From contig NZ_SMGK01000002.1 of assembly GCF_004339725.1 (NCBI RefSeq), positions 372,001-436,000 on the forward strand: a stretch of 64,000 nucleotides of DNA, in the 5' to 3' direction. A program made the translations under genes and the position numbers. How positions within the stretch are numbered: the stretch's first letter is position 1; each line of letters starts with the position of its first letter. Shown one piece after another: positions 18,039 through 29,226 of the stretch. The stretch comes from Acidipila rosea (GTDB lineage: Bacteria; Acidobacteriota; Terriglobia; Terriglobales; Acidobacteriaceae). The notes under the pieces are model-generated. The model ran no database searches and was not told the DNA's origin. It saw nothing but the letters and a program-made list of their open reading frames with translations.

Positions 18039-18392
18039 TTAAACCTGTCGGTGCATGCACCTGGCGGTATTGATGCATCCGTCAGGCAGCATCAGCCGTT
18101 CCACCGGACGGCCATTGACCAGATGTTCCCTGACAATCTCCACTACATCTCCCGGCTGCACAAAACCATACCAGACAGCCTCGGGATAAACGACAACGGT
18201 CGGGCCGTGCTCACACTGATCGAGACAGCCGGCCTTGTTGGCGCGGACGGTAGCCTTGATTCCTGCATCCCTGATTTCATCTTTGAAGAGTGTATGCAGC
18301 GGGCCCTTGCCGTCGCTGGTGCAGGAAGGCCGCGCGCTGCCGGGTTCTCGAACGTTCGTGCAGACGAAAACGTGGTGTTCAAACTTAGCCAA
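18039..18392 (-). CDS. Thioredoxin-like [2Fe-2S] ferredoxin domain protein
   Basis: 117-aa small redox protein. Four cysteines suited to a [2Fe-2S] cluster are visible: FVCTNVRE (C11), RPSCTSDG, then GCLDQCEHGP, which is the hallmark of the thioredoxin-like ferredoxin family also seen in NuoE and hydrogenase HoxE/HydC subunits. The following PTVVVYPEAVWYG and PGDVVEIVREHL complete the fold. The start is TTG with AGAGG seven to eight bases upstream. An electron-transfer or sensing role is likely; the partner is unknown. Two additional cysteines near the C terminus (GCINTARCMH) are unusual. Confidence 0.85.
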   Translation of the reverse strand: MAKFEHHVFVCTNVREPGSARPSCTSDGKGPLHTLFKDEIRDAGIKATVRANKAGCLDQCEHGPTVVVYPEAVWYGFVQPGDVVEIVREHLVNGRPVERLMLPDGCINTARCMHRQV

Positions 18393-18485
18393 AATCTAAC
18401 CTCTTCTCCATTCTAGCCGGGAAGACTTTTCCACTCCGGCCGGCAGCGGACGTTGTCTCTTTCTGCGACAATGGTCGAGACAATC

Positions 18486-18962
18486 ATGCGCCAAGACAAT
18501 CTCCATTCAATCAAAGATGACATGGTGGCCTTTACAGAAGGCCACGGACTCAAGCGTCTGCCCGGCTTCGTCGGCGAAGAAGTGCCAAGCGTACTGTGGG
18601 ATGACGACAACAACCCGGACAGTTGGAAAGACTTTGTCGAAATGGCAAAAGCTGCCGGTGCTCCGTTTGTAACCATGAGCGAGATCGTTCTTGAAAAGGA
18701 AGATCTTGAACTGCTGATCGAAGAACTCTCCGACATGAGTTTTGGCGAAGACGATCCTGATGAGATCGAACAGGCTCAATCACTCGTGCAGCATGTAGGC
18801 AAGGTAGGCTTCCTGCAGCTTGGCTTTGCCCATCAGGGTGTCATGTACCTGCATGAGACTTCGACCGAATGGTATGAGCACTACCAGCAGATGCTCGAAT
18901 CGATCGAAGACTTCAGTGACATCGTACTCGAGCAACAGGACGGCGACGACGAAGAGCAGTGA
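18486..18962 (+). CDS. Acidic protein of unknown function coupled to recJ
   Basis: About 158-aa strongly acidic soluble protein, starting at MRQDNLHSIKDDM with a short GAGA signal just upstream; ATG at 18471 and TTG at 18453 are alternatives. Features: an N-terminal helical region, a central DLELLIEELSDMSFGEDDPD stretch, then VGKVGFLQLGFAHQGVMYLH and a very acidic tail ending in DGDDEEQ. No signal peptide or membrane segment. It overlaps recJ by GTGA, so they are co-translated. I do not recognise a characterised family; the conservation of the coupling in related genomes would tell whether it has a role in DNA metabolism. Confidence 0.7.
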   Translation: MRQDNLHSIKDDMVAFTEGHGLKRLPGFVGEEVPSVLWDDDNNPDSWKDFVEMAKAAGAPFVTMSEIVLEKEDLELLIEELSDMSFGEDDPDEIEQAQSLVQHVGKVGFLQLGFAHQGVMYLHETSTEWYEHYQQMLESIEDFSDIVLEQQDGDDEEQ

Positions 18963-20722
18963 GCACCGCCTCGACCTCTGCCCTGTCCCAGCGATGGATC
19001 TTCTCCGATAATCTGCCGGGCGAAGCCGCCGAGCTGTCCCGATCAGCGGAGCTTCCGCTGGTCGTCGCTGAACTGCTGACGGCGCGTGGCGTTCGTACCC
19101 TCGTTGAGGTCGAGCGCTTCCTTGCTCCTTCGATCGACCACCTGCTGGACCCTGGCTCCATGCTGGGCATGACAGCAGCGGTCAAGCGTGTCGAGCAGGC
19201 CATCCTCAGGCGTGAAACTGTCCTGATCTATGGCGATTACGATGTGGATGGCACCACCGCTGTCGTATTGTTGAAGACCGCGATCGAGATGCTCGGCGGC
19301 GTGGTGCGGTTCCATGTACCCCACCGGCTGCGCGAAGGCTACGGCATGCAGCGCGAGGTGCTGGAACTGGCTGCCAGCGAGGGCGTACAGCTGGTCATCA
19401 GCGTCGACACCGGCATCCGCGCCTTTGCTGCTGCCGAGGCGGCAGCCACTCTTGGCATCGACCTCATCGTTACGGACCACCACCTGCCCGATCCTGCGCT
19501 GGGTCTGCCTCCGGCGCTCGCAGTACTCAATCCCAACCAGCCCAGCTGCGGCTACGAGTGTAAGCATCTTTGCGGCGCTGGAGTCGCCTTCAAACTGGCC
19601 CAGGCTCTGCTTGAAAGCCCGCAATCCGGGCTGGACAAGCAGCGGGTGCGCAGCAAGCTGCTGCCCTCCTTCCTCAAGATGCTGGCCATCGCCACGGTAG
19701 CGGATGCCGTGCCGCTGGTGGGCGAGAACCGTGTCATCGCAGCTCTCGGGCTTGAAGAGCTGCGGCGCCCCGTCAATCCCGGCCTGCGCGCCCTGATGCA
19801 GGTTGCGCAGATCGACCCCGCGCGCAAGCTCACTGCGATGGACATCGGTTTCCGCCTGGGACCGCGCATCAATGCCGCCGGCAGGATGGACATAGCAAGC
19901 GATGTGGTTGAACTCTTCACCACCCGCAATCCACAGCGGGCGCAGGAGCTCGCTGCCAAGTTGGAGCAGCTGAACATCGACCGCCGCCAGACCGAGGCGC
20001 AGGCGCTGGACGAGATACTGCAACGCATCGAAGAGGATGGCTTCCGCGATGCGCGCTGCATCGTGATCGATGGCGATGGATGGCATCGGGGTGTTATCGG
20101 CATTCTGGCCTCACGCATTGTCGATCGAGTTGGCAAGCCCGCGCTGGTGCTCACCAACGAAGATGGCGAAGCCTATGGCTCGGGGCGCTCGATTGCCGGG
20201 TTTCATCTGCTGGAGGCGATTGAGAGCTGCCGCACACTCTTTACCCGCTTCGGCGGCCACGCCCACGCGGTGGGCTTTTCACTGCCCAGTGAGCGCGTGC
20301 CCGAGCTGCGGGAGAGGCTGACAGCCTATGCGGCCGAGCACATCTCAGAGAATATGCTCGGCGCGCCGCTGCTTTGTCATGCCATGCTCGAGCTTGAACG
20401 CATCACCCCGGCGCTCTTTTCCTGGATCCGCCGCCTTGAACCACTCGGCATGGGCAACGAAGATCCAGTCTTTGTCGCCCGGAATGTGCGCATCGCATCA
20501 GCCCCTCGCTACATGAAGGAGCAGCATCTGCGCCTGCGGCTGGCCCAGGGGACGCGCGGGGCTTCTTTTCCCGCGCTAGGCTGGAGATGGGCGGAACGAG
20601 CGCAAAAGATGGGTCTGGCAGAGGGCCAGATCATCCATGTCGCTTACCGGCTGCGCGAAAATGAGCATCCAGAGTTTGGCGGTCTCGAGCTGGAAATTGC
20701 CGATATCGATCCCGCCGCCTAG
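18959..20722 (+). CDS. recJ: Single-stranded-DNA-specific exonuclease RecJ
   Basis: 587-aa 5'-3' ssDNA exonuclease of recombination and mismatch repair. The DHH domain shows motif I VLIYGDYDVDG (GDYDVDG at 92-98), motif II VISVDTGI, motif III VTDHHLP, and NPNQPSCGYECKHLCGAGVAF. The DHHA1 domain carries GRSIAGFHLLEAIE and FGGHAHAVGFSL. The C-terminal OB-like domain follows (ALGWRW, QIIHVAYRLREN). The length is normal for RecJ. Start is a GTG within the overlap with the preceding acidic protein gene. It ends 12 bp from the convergent lepB. Confidence 0.95.
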   Translation: MSTASTSALSQRWIFSDNLPGEAAELSRSAELPLVVAELLTARGVRTLVEVERFLAPSIDHLLDPGSMLGMTAAVKRVEQAILRRETVLIYGDYDVDGTTAVVLLKTAIEMLGGVVRFHVPHRLREGYGMQREVLELAASEGVQLVISVDTGIRAFAAAEAAATLGIDLIVTDHHLPDPALGLPPALAVLNPNQPSCGYECKHLCGAGVAFKLAQALLESPQSGLDKQRVRSKLLPSFLKMLAIATVADAVPLVGENRVIAALGLEELRRPVNPGLRALMQVAQIDPARKLTAMDIGFRLGPRINAAGRMDIASDVVELFTTRNPQRAQELAAKLEQLNIDRRQTEAQALDEILQRIEEDGFRDARCIVIDGDGWHRGVIGILASRIVDRVGKPALVLTNEDGEAYGSGRSIAGFHLLEAIESCRTLFTRFGGHAHAVGFSLPSERVPELRERLTAYAAEHISENMLGAPLLCHAMLELERITPALFSWIRRLEPLGMGNEDPVFVARNVRIASAPRYMKEQHLRLRLAQGTRGASFPALGWRWAERAQKMGLAEGQIIHVAYRLRENEHPEFGGLELEIADIDPAA

Positions 20723-20734
20723 CAACCGTCAGCC

Positions 20735-21298
20735 TCAGCGGACGACTTCGATGCTGTTCTCCGGCCAGTAGACAAGCGCTGCGCGGCCATAGATCAGGGA
20801 TCGCTCGACCGGGCCAAAGTCGCGGCTGTCGCTCGATATGGAGCGGTGATCGCCCATGACGAAATACTCATGAGGCGGGATCACGGTCTCCGCCATCGAA
20901 CGCGTGTCCTGATAGCGCTCCGGAACATACGGCTCCGGGATGCGCGCTCCATTCACGTAGACATGCCCGTTGTCGATCCGCAGATCGTCTCCCGGCAGGC
21001 CGACCACGCGCTTGATATAGCTCTTGCGCGGATCGCGCGGATAAAAGAACACCACCACGTCGCCTCGCGAGATTTTTTCAAAGTGATAGGCGAATTTGTT
21101 GATAAACAGCCGGTCCTGATCGCGAAGTTCAGGCTGCATGCTGGTGCCTTCCACCTTCACCGGCTGGTAGAGAAAGGTGATGATAAAGAAGGAAGCAATG
21201 ATAGAAAGCAGGAGGTCGCGAACCCATAAGCGAGTGGCTCCGTCCTGCTGCGGAGCTGGTTCTGTCGCCGGTTGAATTTCGTCTTCACTGCTGATCAT
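20735..21298 (-). CDS. lepB: Signal peptidase I
   Basis: 187-aa type I leader peptidase. One transmembrane helix (~30-45, LSIIASFFIITFLY) anchors the periplasmic catalytic domain. The serine is S53 in VEGTSMQP and the general-base lysine is K96 in YIKRVVGLPGD; GDHRSISSDSRDFG is the conserved box E. The start at MISSEDE is fixed by an ATGA overlap with the upstream gene and by GGGAGG in front; a longer frame from 21325 is unlikely. Processes the many Sec substrates in this window. The protein is shorter than the E. coli enzyme, as is usual in single-helix members. Confidence 0.95.
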   Translation of the reverse strand: MISSEDEIQPATEPAPQQDGATRLWVRDLLLSIIASFFIITFLYQPVKVEGTSMQPELRDQDRLFINKFAYHFEKISRGDVVVFFYPRDPRKSYIKRVVGLPGDDLRIDNGHVYVNGARIPEPYVPERYQDTRSMAETVIPPHEYFVMGDHRSISSDSRDFGPVERSLIYGRAALVYWPENSIEVVR

Positions 21299-22092
21299 GA
21301 GCAGCCAAGTCCTCCCATCGGACACAAAATATGCTGCTTTGGCTTGGGCATCGGCTGCTGCGCAGTAGGGATCACATTGGCGCCGGCCCGGTCAGGACCG
21401 GTAAGGTTGGACTCCTCCAGCGTCAGCGGCCTCTGCAGCACCATCTCGATCGTCTGCCCGGCCTCTAGATTCAGATCGTTGCCCCGGGTAAAGAGTGTAT
21501 AGATCAAGCCTGCGGCTCCGCCTGCAAGCGCGCCATAGGCCAGTCCCTGAAGCGGACGGCCTGCGACAGCTCCGCCGATGGCGCCTACCCCGGCGCCCGT
21601 TTCCGCGCTTTGGGCAATCGCCGCAGCGTCACGTCCTTTATTGCCAGCCTGCTCGATCGTGCCCTCTCCGTCCTTGACCTTCGGTCCATCCGATCCCGGC
21701 AGTGTGTTGACGATCGCCGGAATCGTTACAACTGAGCCATTGGGAAAAATCATTGTCGTGAAGTGCATTCCCACCTGGGCGCGTCCCTTGATGTGCCCGG
21801 GGCGCACCACCCTGTCGATAACGCCCTGCACATAGATTCCAGCCGGAATCGCCACCCTGCCGTTCACCACAACCGGGAAAGTGGAAGCCAGATAGACACC
21901 GTCTCCGGCCTGCGCCGTCTTTGTGTTTACGCCGCTCTTGAGCGCAAGCAGTACTTTAGTTCCCGCCGGGACAACAACATCCGTATGCCCTGGCGTTGTA
22001 GGCGTCGCCTGCACCGCTGCCGACTGAGATTGCAGCAGCTGGGTAGAGGCCGCAAGACAGAGAATCGCGGCTAGCGTTGCTTTTCTTGCCAT
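21295..22092 (-). CDS. Secreted glycine-zipper protein of unknown function
   Basis: 265-aa exported protein starting at MARKATLA with a signal peptide (LAAILCLAASTQLLQSQSA). The middle part (~40-130; VPAGTKVLLALKSGVNTKTA, then GDGVYLASTFPVVV and IPAGIYVQGVIDRV) resembles the TrbI/VirB10-type beta domain seen in many acidobacterial secreted proteins. A glycine-zipper segment follows (GAGVGAIGGAVAGRPLQGLA), suggesting membrane insertion or oligomerisation. Then comes a beta-rich EAGQTIEMVLQRPLTL and a Pro-rich tail. Translationally coupled to lepB. No conjugation genes are nearby, so a transfer role is not supported. Confidence 0.72.
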   Translation of the reverse strand: MARKATLAAILCLAASTQLLQSQSAAVQATPTTPGHTDVVVPAGTKVLLALKSGVNTKTAQAGDGVYLASTFPVVVNGRVAIPAGIYVQGVIDRVVRPGHIKGRAQVGMHFTTMIFPNGSVVTIPAIVNTLPGSDGPKVKDGEGTIEQAGNKGRDAAAIAQSAETGAGVGAIGGAVAGRPLQGLAYGALAGGAAGLIYTLFTRGNDLNLEAGQTIEMVLQRPLTLEESNLTGPDRAGANVIPTAQQPMPKPKQHILCPMGGLGCS

Positions 22093-22307
22093 AAGAGCGC
22101 TTTGTCCGCTATCAGGATAGACGTTTACGGCCAGCGATGGGTAGATCAAAAAGATATCTACTTGAGCATGGCCAGCCCGCGCGAAGGCGGCTGCAAGGCT
22201 CAAGTTATGAAAGAGTAGAAGCTGCGGCGGGCTCTGCTGGAAACCTTCTCAGCATCTCGTAGCGGAAGACAGCTCCGGCGAGCACAGAATTGAAAGACAG
22301 GAAAAGG

Positions 22308-23384
22308 ATGAGAATTGCCGTATTTTGTCCGACGGTTTCGGGTTTTGGCGGCATGGAAGCTGCCATCACGAATCTGATCCACGGTTTCGATGCCACCGGT
22401 GATGAGTGCCGCCTCTTCCTGCTGGGGGGATCCGTAAATGAGGAGTGGCTGCGCCAGCTTCCGCACACCGCCATCGGTAGCCCCAAAGATCCGAAGGTGC
22501 TGCGCCTGGCTAAATACGCCCTGCGTCCGGCGATGGAGCTCAGCAGATGGCGGCCGGATGCGGTGATTGCCGCAGATGTGACGACCCTGCAGATGGCGCG
22601 GCTGGCACGCCGGCTGACGGGCAATCGAAAGATGGTAATTGCTTCGTGGATTCACTTTCCTGTAGCGAAACTCCGCATGAAAGAACGGCTCGGGCTGGCG
22701 GACTGCCACCTAGCCATCAGCAATGGCATCGCTACTGACATCAAAGCGATGCTGCCGGCAAGCAGCGCCAGGGTCTTTACCATCTACAACGCAATCCATA
22801 TGGAAAGCCGCGCGGCGATACCGCGGCCGCTGGTTCCGCAATTTCTCTACGTTGGGCGGCTCACCTGGGATGATCAGAAGCGGGTCAACGATCTGCTGCA
22901 TGCGCTGGCAGGTCTGCGAGGAGCGTTCACGGCAAAAATTATCGGGAGTGCGCCGGATTCGCATCGCGAGGATGGACTGCGTCTGCGCAAACTGGCCCGG
23001 GAACTGAATCTCGACAGCCGGGTTGAGTGGCTTGGATGGCAGGCCGAGCCCTGGAAGGCTGCCGGCGCGGGCACAGTGCTGGTGATGACGTCCTCCTATG
23101 AGGGCTTCGGCATGGTGCTGGTCGAGGCCATGGCGCGAGGACTGCCGTGCATCAGCAGCGACTGCGAATCGGGACCGGCGGAGATCATCCAACCCGGGAG
23201 GAATGGCTGGCTTTATCCAGTTGGGGATATTGAGACGTTGACAGCGCTTATGCAGCGGACGATCGATGAACCATCCTGCCTGCCGCCCGCGGATGAGGTG
23301 CAAGCCAGCGTCGCACGGTTCTCACCGGAAGCTGTAGCGCTGCGCGCACGCCAGGCGCTGGAACTAACGTTGCGCGAGGCGTGA
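22308..23384 (+). CDS. Family 4 glycosyltransferase (WaaB/RfaB-like)
   Basis: 358-aa GT-B fold glycosyltransferase. The start at MRIAVFCPT follows an ACAGGA signal; an in-frame TTG 18 bases upstream is less likely. The N-terminal Rossmann half opens with VSGFGGMEAAITNLIHGF, which resembles LPS galactosyltransferase WaaB. The C-terminal nucleotide-sugar half carries FLYVGRLTWDDQKRVNDLL, ARELNLDSRVEWLGW and the EGFGMVLVEAMARGLPCISS box with the catalytic-site ExxxxxxxE pattern. Probably modifies LPS core, capsule or another surface glycan using a nucleotide sugar. It stands alone between a secreted protein and uvrA, with no glycan cluster around it, so the acceptor cannot be named. Confidence 0.85.
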   Translation: MRIAVFCPTVSGFGGMEAAITNLIHGFDATGDECRLFLLGGSVNEEWLRQLPHTAIGSPKDPKVLRLAKYALRPAMELSRWRPDAVIAADVTTLQMARLARRLTGNRKMVIASWIHFPVAKLRMKERLGLADCHLAISNGIATDIKAMLPASSARVFTIYNAIHMESRAAIPRPLVPQFLYVGRLTWDDQKRVNDLLHALAGLRGAFTAKIIGSAPDSHREDGLRLRKLARELNLDSRVEWLGWQAEPWKAAGAGTVLVMTSSYEGFGMVLVEAMARGLPCISSDCESGPAEIIQPGRNGWLYPVGDIETLTALMQRTIDEPSCLPPADEVQASVARFSPEAVALRARQALELTLREA

Positions 23385-23427
23385 CATCAAATGAAGTGGA
23401 TGCAGCCTGCCAGGCATGAGTCGCCTG

Positions 23428-23598
23428 CTAGGAAAGACCTGCAGCCTGAGGTTTCGGCGCCGGTTGCGCAACTGACCGTGCATGCACTCGCAGTCCGGCA
23501 AAGGCGGCGCGACAGACAGCGTAGGCAGATAGCACTCCGAAGGCAAGCGCTGCCAGCGACGCGCATATCAACATCAACAAACTAATGAAATCCTGCAT
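23428..23598 (-). CDS. 56-aa single-pass membrane protein of unknown function
   Basis: A short frame with an ATG preceded by AGAAGGG. The product begins MQDFISLLMLIC and has one clear transmembrane helix (~6-33, ASLAALAFGVLSAYAVC in its core). An arginine then marks the cytoplasmic side, followed by a Pro/Ala/Gln-rich tail. The hydrophobic composition is continuous and bounded, which random frames in this GC-rich DNA rarely give. It converges with the glycosyltransferase gene and diverges from uvrA. Function unknown. Its size and layout resemble other tiny inner-membrane proteins that modulate larger complexes; that is inference. Confidence 0.6.
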   Translation of the reverse strand: MQDFISLLMLICASLAALAFGVLSAYAVCRAAFAGLRVHARSVAQPAPKPQAAGLS

Positions 23599-23681
23599 GA
23601 ACCCTTCTTTTATCTGCCGTCACTGCAAGCGCTTTGTTGCACTTGTCAATACGATGTAATTCTCGCAGACTATGTCGTCCA

Positions 23682-23711
23682 TTGACCCTTGTTTCTATTG
23701 CCAAATAAGAT
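23682..23711 (+). promoter_or_regulatory. Sigma-70-type promoter, probably for uvrA
   Basis: TTGACC, 18-bp spacer, TAAGAT, located ~85 bp upstream of the uvrA ATG. Both hexamers are close to consensus and the region is locally AT-rich. The remaining stretch from 23599 to 23794 holds no gene on either strand. No obvious SOS operator overlaps the promoter. Confidence 0.5.
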
Positions 23712-23794
23712 ACCTATAAGCTAGTTTCCCGAATTTGCGATACCAAGACCACTTTTGTTCGCGCCGAGCGCGCCCGCAGACTGTCACGCCCTAA

Positions 23795-26631
<2,837 letters not shown>

Positions 26632-26635
<4 letters not shown>

Positions 26636-27492
26636 GCGACGGTCCCATGTACGACTGGGCAGAACCAGGACCACCTGCCCCTGCGCTGCAGGAGAAGCCT
26701 CACTTCGGGCATGCAGCTCTCTTTTTTCTGGTAGCCCTGCCGCTGCTCGCCGCAGGACAATATCTCAGCCTTGTCATAGCGCATGCGCTTCCTGTCTACA
26801 GACACAAGAGCTACAGCCATCTTGTGCACGTCATGGCGAGCGATGCGCGCCTCGGCATTCCGGCGCAGGCCCTCGCCTACCTGCTGGTGGGCCTGGTGAC
26901 GGTCCTGCTCTTTCGCCTTCTGTGGCGCGAGCCGTTCTCCATCGGCATCCACTGGAATGGCCAGCAGGCGCAGCGAAGATTTCTAAGCCTTGTTGTGATT
27001 GGCCTGCTCGTGGGATTCGGCAACACGATTATCGGCAATTACCTGCCAATGCCGAAAGATCCTCCTATCCTGATGGACATGATGAAGTCGCCCGGAGGCG
27101 CGTGGCTCATGCTCGTCTTCGGTATCACAGCCGCGCCGCTGCTTGAGGAGCTGGCCTTCCGTGGCTTCCTGCTGCCGGGCTTTGTGAATACCTTCCGCTG
27201 GCTGATGCATAAAGACGACATCTCTCGCTCCACCCTCAACTGGGTGGGAATTCCGGTGTCGATCCTGCTTACCAGTCTCCCCTTCGCGATGCTCCATGCG
27301 GGCCAGGTTTCAGGCGCATGGGGCCCGCTGCTGCTGATAGGCGGGGTCAGCGTAGTTCTCTGCGTGGTGCGGCTGCTGACGGACTCTCTGGCTGCCAGCG
27401 CGGTCGTTCACGCCGCCTATAACTTCACTTTGTTCGCCGGCATTCTCATCCAGACGGACGGATTCAGACACCTTGGAAAACTGAAAGGCTAA
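26632..27492 (+). CDS. CPBP-family intramembrane metalloprotease
   Basis: 286-aa multi-pass membrane protein of the CPBP (CAAX protease and bacteriocin-processing, 'Abi') family. About seven to eight hydrophobic segments are visible. Motif 1 is [11 protein letters not shown] (around residue 172), motif 2 is FAMLHAG (around 222) and a third conserved histidine is in AAYNF's preceding HAAYNF, together forming the glutamate/histidine metal site. The N-terminal ~35 residues are cytosolic and Pro-rich. Overlaps uvrA (ATGA) and is followed three bases later by pyrE, so the three are probably co-transcribed. Substrate unknown; nothing here indicates a phage-abortive role. Confidence 0.9.
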
Positions 27493-27495
27493 TTT

Positions 27496-28101
27496 ATGAC
27501 AAAAGCCGACTATCGCACTTCTCTGCTGCAGTTGCTTTCTCGAATTTCCTTCAAGCTGGGAAGCTTCAAGCTTTCTTCCGGCGGGACCAGCGACTACTAC
27601 ATCGACTGCCGCACCACCACGCTGCATGCAGAAGGCGGCCGGTTGACGGGTATGGCGGTTCTTGACCTGCTGCACCAGCACAAGCTCAAACCGGCAGCGG
27701 TAGGCGGGTTGACCATGGGCGCCGACCCGGTTGTCTCCAACGTTGCTACCGCCAGCGCCTGGTATGCGCAGGAGCATCACGGATCTCCGCTGATTCACGG
27801 CTTCCTCGTGCGCAAAGCCGAGAAGGCGCATGGGACAGGACGCCGCATCGAGGGTTTCTTCGAAGAAGGAGCAGAAGTAGTCATCGTCGATGACGTATGC
27901 ACCACGGGCGCTTCTACCATCAACGCCATTGAGGCCGCGAAACAGTCAGGCATGAAGGTGATCGGCGCTGTTTGTCTGGTCGAGCGCAAAGAGGCTGGAG
28001 GCCGTCCGGCGGTCGAAGCAGCACTCGAAGGAGCGCCATTCCTCGCACTCTTTACGGCGGAAGATGTTCGCGAAGAGCATGTGAAGCATCTCGCAATGTA
28101 A
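27496..28101 (+). CDS. pyrE: Orotate phosphoribosyltransferase
   Basis: 201-aa type I phosphoribosyltransferase converting orotate and PRPP to orotidine 5'-phosphate in pyrimidine synthesis. The N-terminal hood has FKLGSFKLSSGGTSDYYIDC, typical of PyrE. The PRPP loop is EVVIVDDVCTTGASTINAIE. A central GLTMGADPVV matches the active-site GGLTLGADPIA block. An acidic-basic C terminus completes it. Three bases separate it from the CPBP gene. A 15-bp inverted repeat follows the stop. Confidence 0.94.
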   Translation: MTKADYRTSLLQLLSRISFKLGSFKLSSGGTSDYYIDCRTTTLHAEGGRLTGMAVLDLLHQHKLKPAAVGGLTMGADPVVSNVATASAWYAQEHHGSPLIHGFLVRKAEKAHGTGRRIEGFFEEGAEVVIVDDVCTTGASTINAIEAAKQSGMKVIGAVCLVERKEAGGRPAVEAALEGAPFLALFTAEDVREEHVKHLAM

Positions 28102-28109
28102 ACCAACGC

Positions 28110-28141
28110 GACGAAGCCGAGCTCAAGAGCCCGGCTTCGTC
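28110..28141. terminator. Inverted repeat between convergent pyrE and OmpA-like gene
   Basis: GACGAAGCCGAGCTC pairs with GAGCCCGGCTTCGTC (14 of 15 positions) with only two bases between arms, so the tip must open. It begins eight bases after the pyrE stop and sits between convergent genes, the expected place for a bidirectional terminator. No good T-tract follows on either strand, so termination efficiency is uncertain. Confidence 0.6.
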
Positions 28142-28163
28142 TCCTCTGGAAGCTACCCGGAGG

Positions 28164-28916
28164 CTACTGCGTGACCTGCCCATCCTTCGGCATCGTTGCG
28201 TTACCCGATTGCGGCGCAGTGGGCTCGGCTCCTGTGCTGTTGGAGAGCAGCTGGATCTCAACGCGACGGTTCTTTGCGCGGCCGGCAGCAGTCTTGTTTG
28301 AAGCCACTTCCTGATCTTTTCCAATTCCGATCAGATAGAACCTGTGTGCCGGGACGTTGTACTTCGACGCCAGATACTGAACGACCGATTGAGCGCGGCG
28401 CTGGCTGAGGTCATAGTTGTAGCTGGCCGAGCCGGTGGAGTCTGTTCCGCCGGTTACCTCAAGGATGTAGCCCTTCTGCCCATTCAACTGGCTGGCAAAC
28501 TGATCCAGTTGAGCCTTATCTGCCTTGGTCAGGTTGGCCTTGTCGAAGCCGAAGTTCACAGAAGCATCGGCGACCTGCTTATAGTTGTCGAGATTGGCGA
28601 CCAGGCTGGAAAGCGCATCCGCGCGATTGACCGCCTCCTGTGCTGACTGCTGCGCCTGCGAAGCGGATTGGCTGGCAGACTGGGCGGACTGCTGCGCCTG
28701 ATTCGCGCTGTTTTGTGCCTTGCCGATTCCCTGCTGCGCGCGCTGGTCAACATTCTGCAAATCACGAGTATTTTTCGCCGTTGCGTCGTCGAGTTCATTT
28801 GTCTTCTCGACCACCGGAGCTGTCTGGCTGCGGACGTAGTTTTTCGTTGAGCAACCACTTGCGAGAAGCAGGGAGAGCGCACCAAATGCTGAAACCATTT
28901 GAAGTCGATTCGTCAT
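28164..28916 (-). CDS. OmpA-family lipoprotein with Lpp-like coiled coil
   Basis: 250-aa outer-membrane lipoprotein. The lipobox is LLASGC with C22 lipidated, followed by STKNYV. Residues ~35-115 form a long Ala/Gln/Ser-rich heptad coiled coil (DDATAKNTRDLQNVDQRAQQ, then repeated SAQSAS units) resembling the Lpp trimer helix. The C-terminal OmpA domain (~120-230) binds peptidoglycan; it shows VNFGFDKANLTKADKAQLDQ, the YDLSQRRAQSVVQYL helix and AKNRRVEIQL with the conserved Asp/Arg ligands. Likely tethers the outer membrane to the cell wall. It sits alone, away from the Tol-Pal operon and its own Pal. AGGA lies three bases before the ATG. Confidence 0.88.
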   Translation of the reverse strand: MTNRLQMVSAFGALSLLLASGCSTKNYVRSQTAPVVEKTNELDDATAKNTRDLQNVDQRAQQGIGKAQNSANQAQQSAQSASQSASQAQQSAQEAVNRADALSSLVANLDNYKQVADASVNFGFDKANLTKADKAQLDQFASQLNGQKGYILEVTGGTDSTGSASYNYDLSQRRAQSVVQYLASKYNVPAHRFYLIGIGKDQEVASNKTAAGRAKNRRVEIQLLSNSTGAEPTAPQSGNATMPKDGQVTQ

Positions 28917-29226
28917 TGTCCTAAAGAACTCCGTTCAGTTCCCGACGGTCAATTGCCGTGCGGGATAATTTGGTCAGCCGCCTAAGCTGCAGACACGCTA
29001 GCCCACTGGTATGGATGCAACACCACTGCCAAAGGGTTACCAGGAATTAAGCGTAATCATATGTGAGACTTGCATCATAAACCACAGGCAGAATCCTGGC
29101 TGCGAGGTGGCCGACAGAGTATCTTTTACCTGTTTCATGCAATTCGGGCCGGGTTTCCCTTTCATGAAACGAGGCGATTTTCATTCCTTTCGGCGACACC
29201 GTAATCTAATCAGGTAGCACCTCCGC
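28917..29226. other. Intergenic region between OmpA-like gene and uvrC
   Basis: 310-bp gap between divergent genes. It contains a dyad (GTTTCATG at 29132-29139 and CATGAAAC at 29163-29170) ~60 bp before the uvrC ATG that could be an operator. A 68-codon frame from 29011 lacks a ribosome-binding site and looks non-coding. No clear sigma-70 promoter or RNA gene is visible. Confidence 0.5.

Noticed and set aside
19043-20086. 347-codon minus-strand frame within recJ
   Set aside because: Shadow of recJ, which has all DHH/DHHA1 motifs.
21295-22092. TrbI/VirB10-like protein as evidence of a conjugative element
   Set aside because: No other type IV secretion, relaxase or integrase gene is present and the gene is coupled to signal peptidase.
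29011-29217. 68-codon plus-strand frame upstream of uvrC
   Set aside because: No ribosome-binding site and an unconvincing composition.
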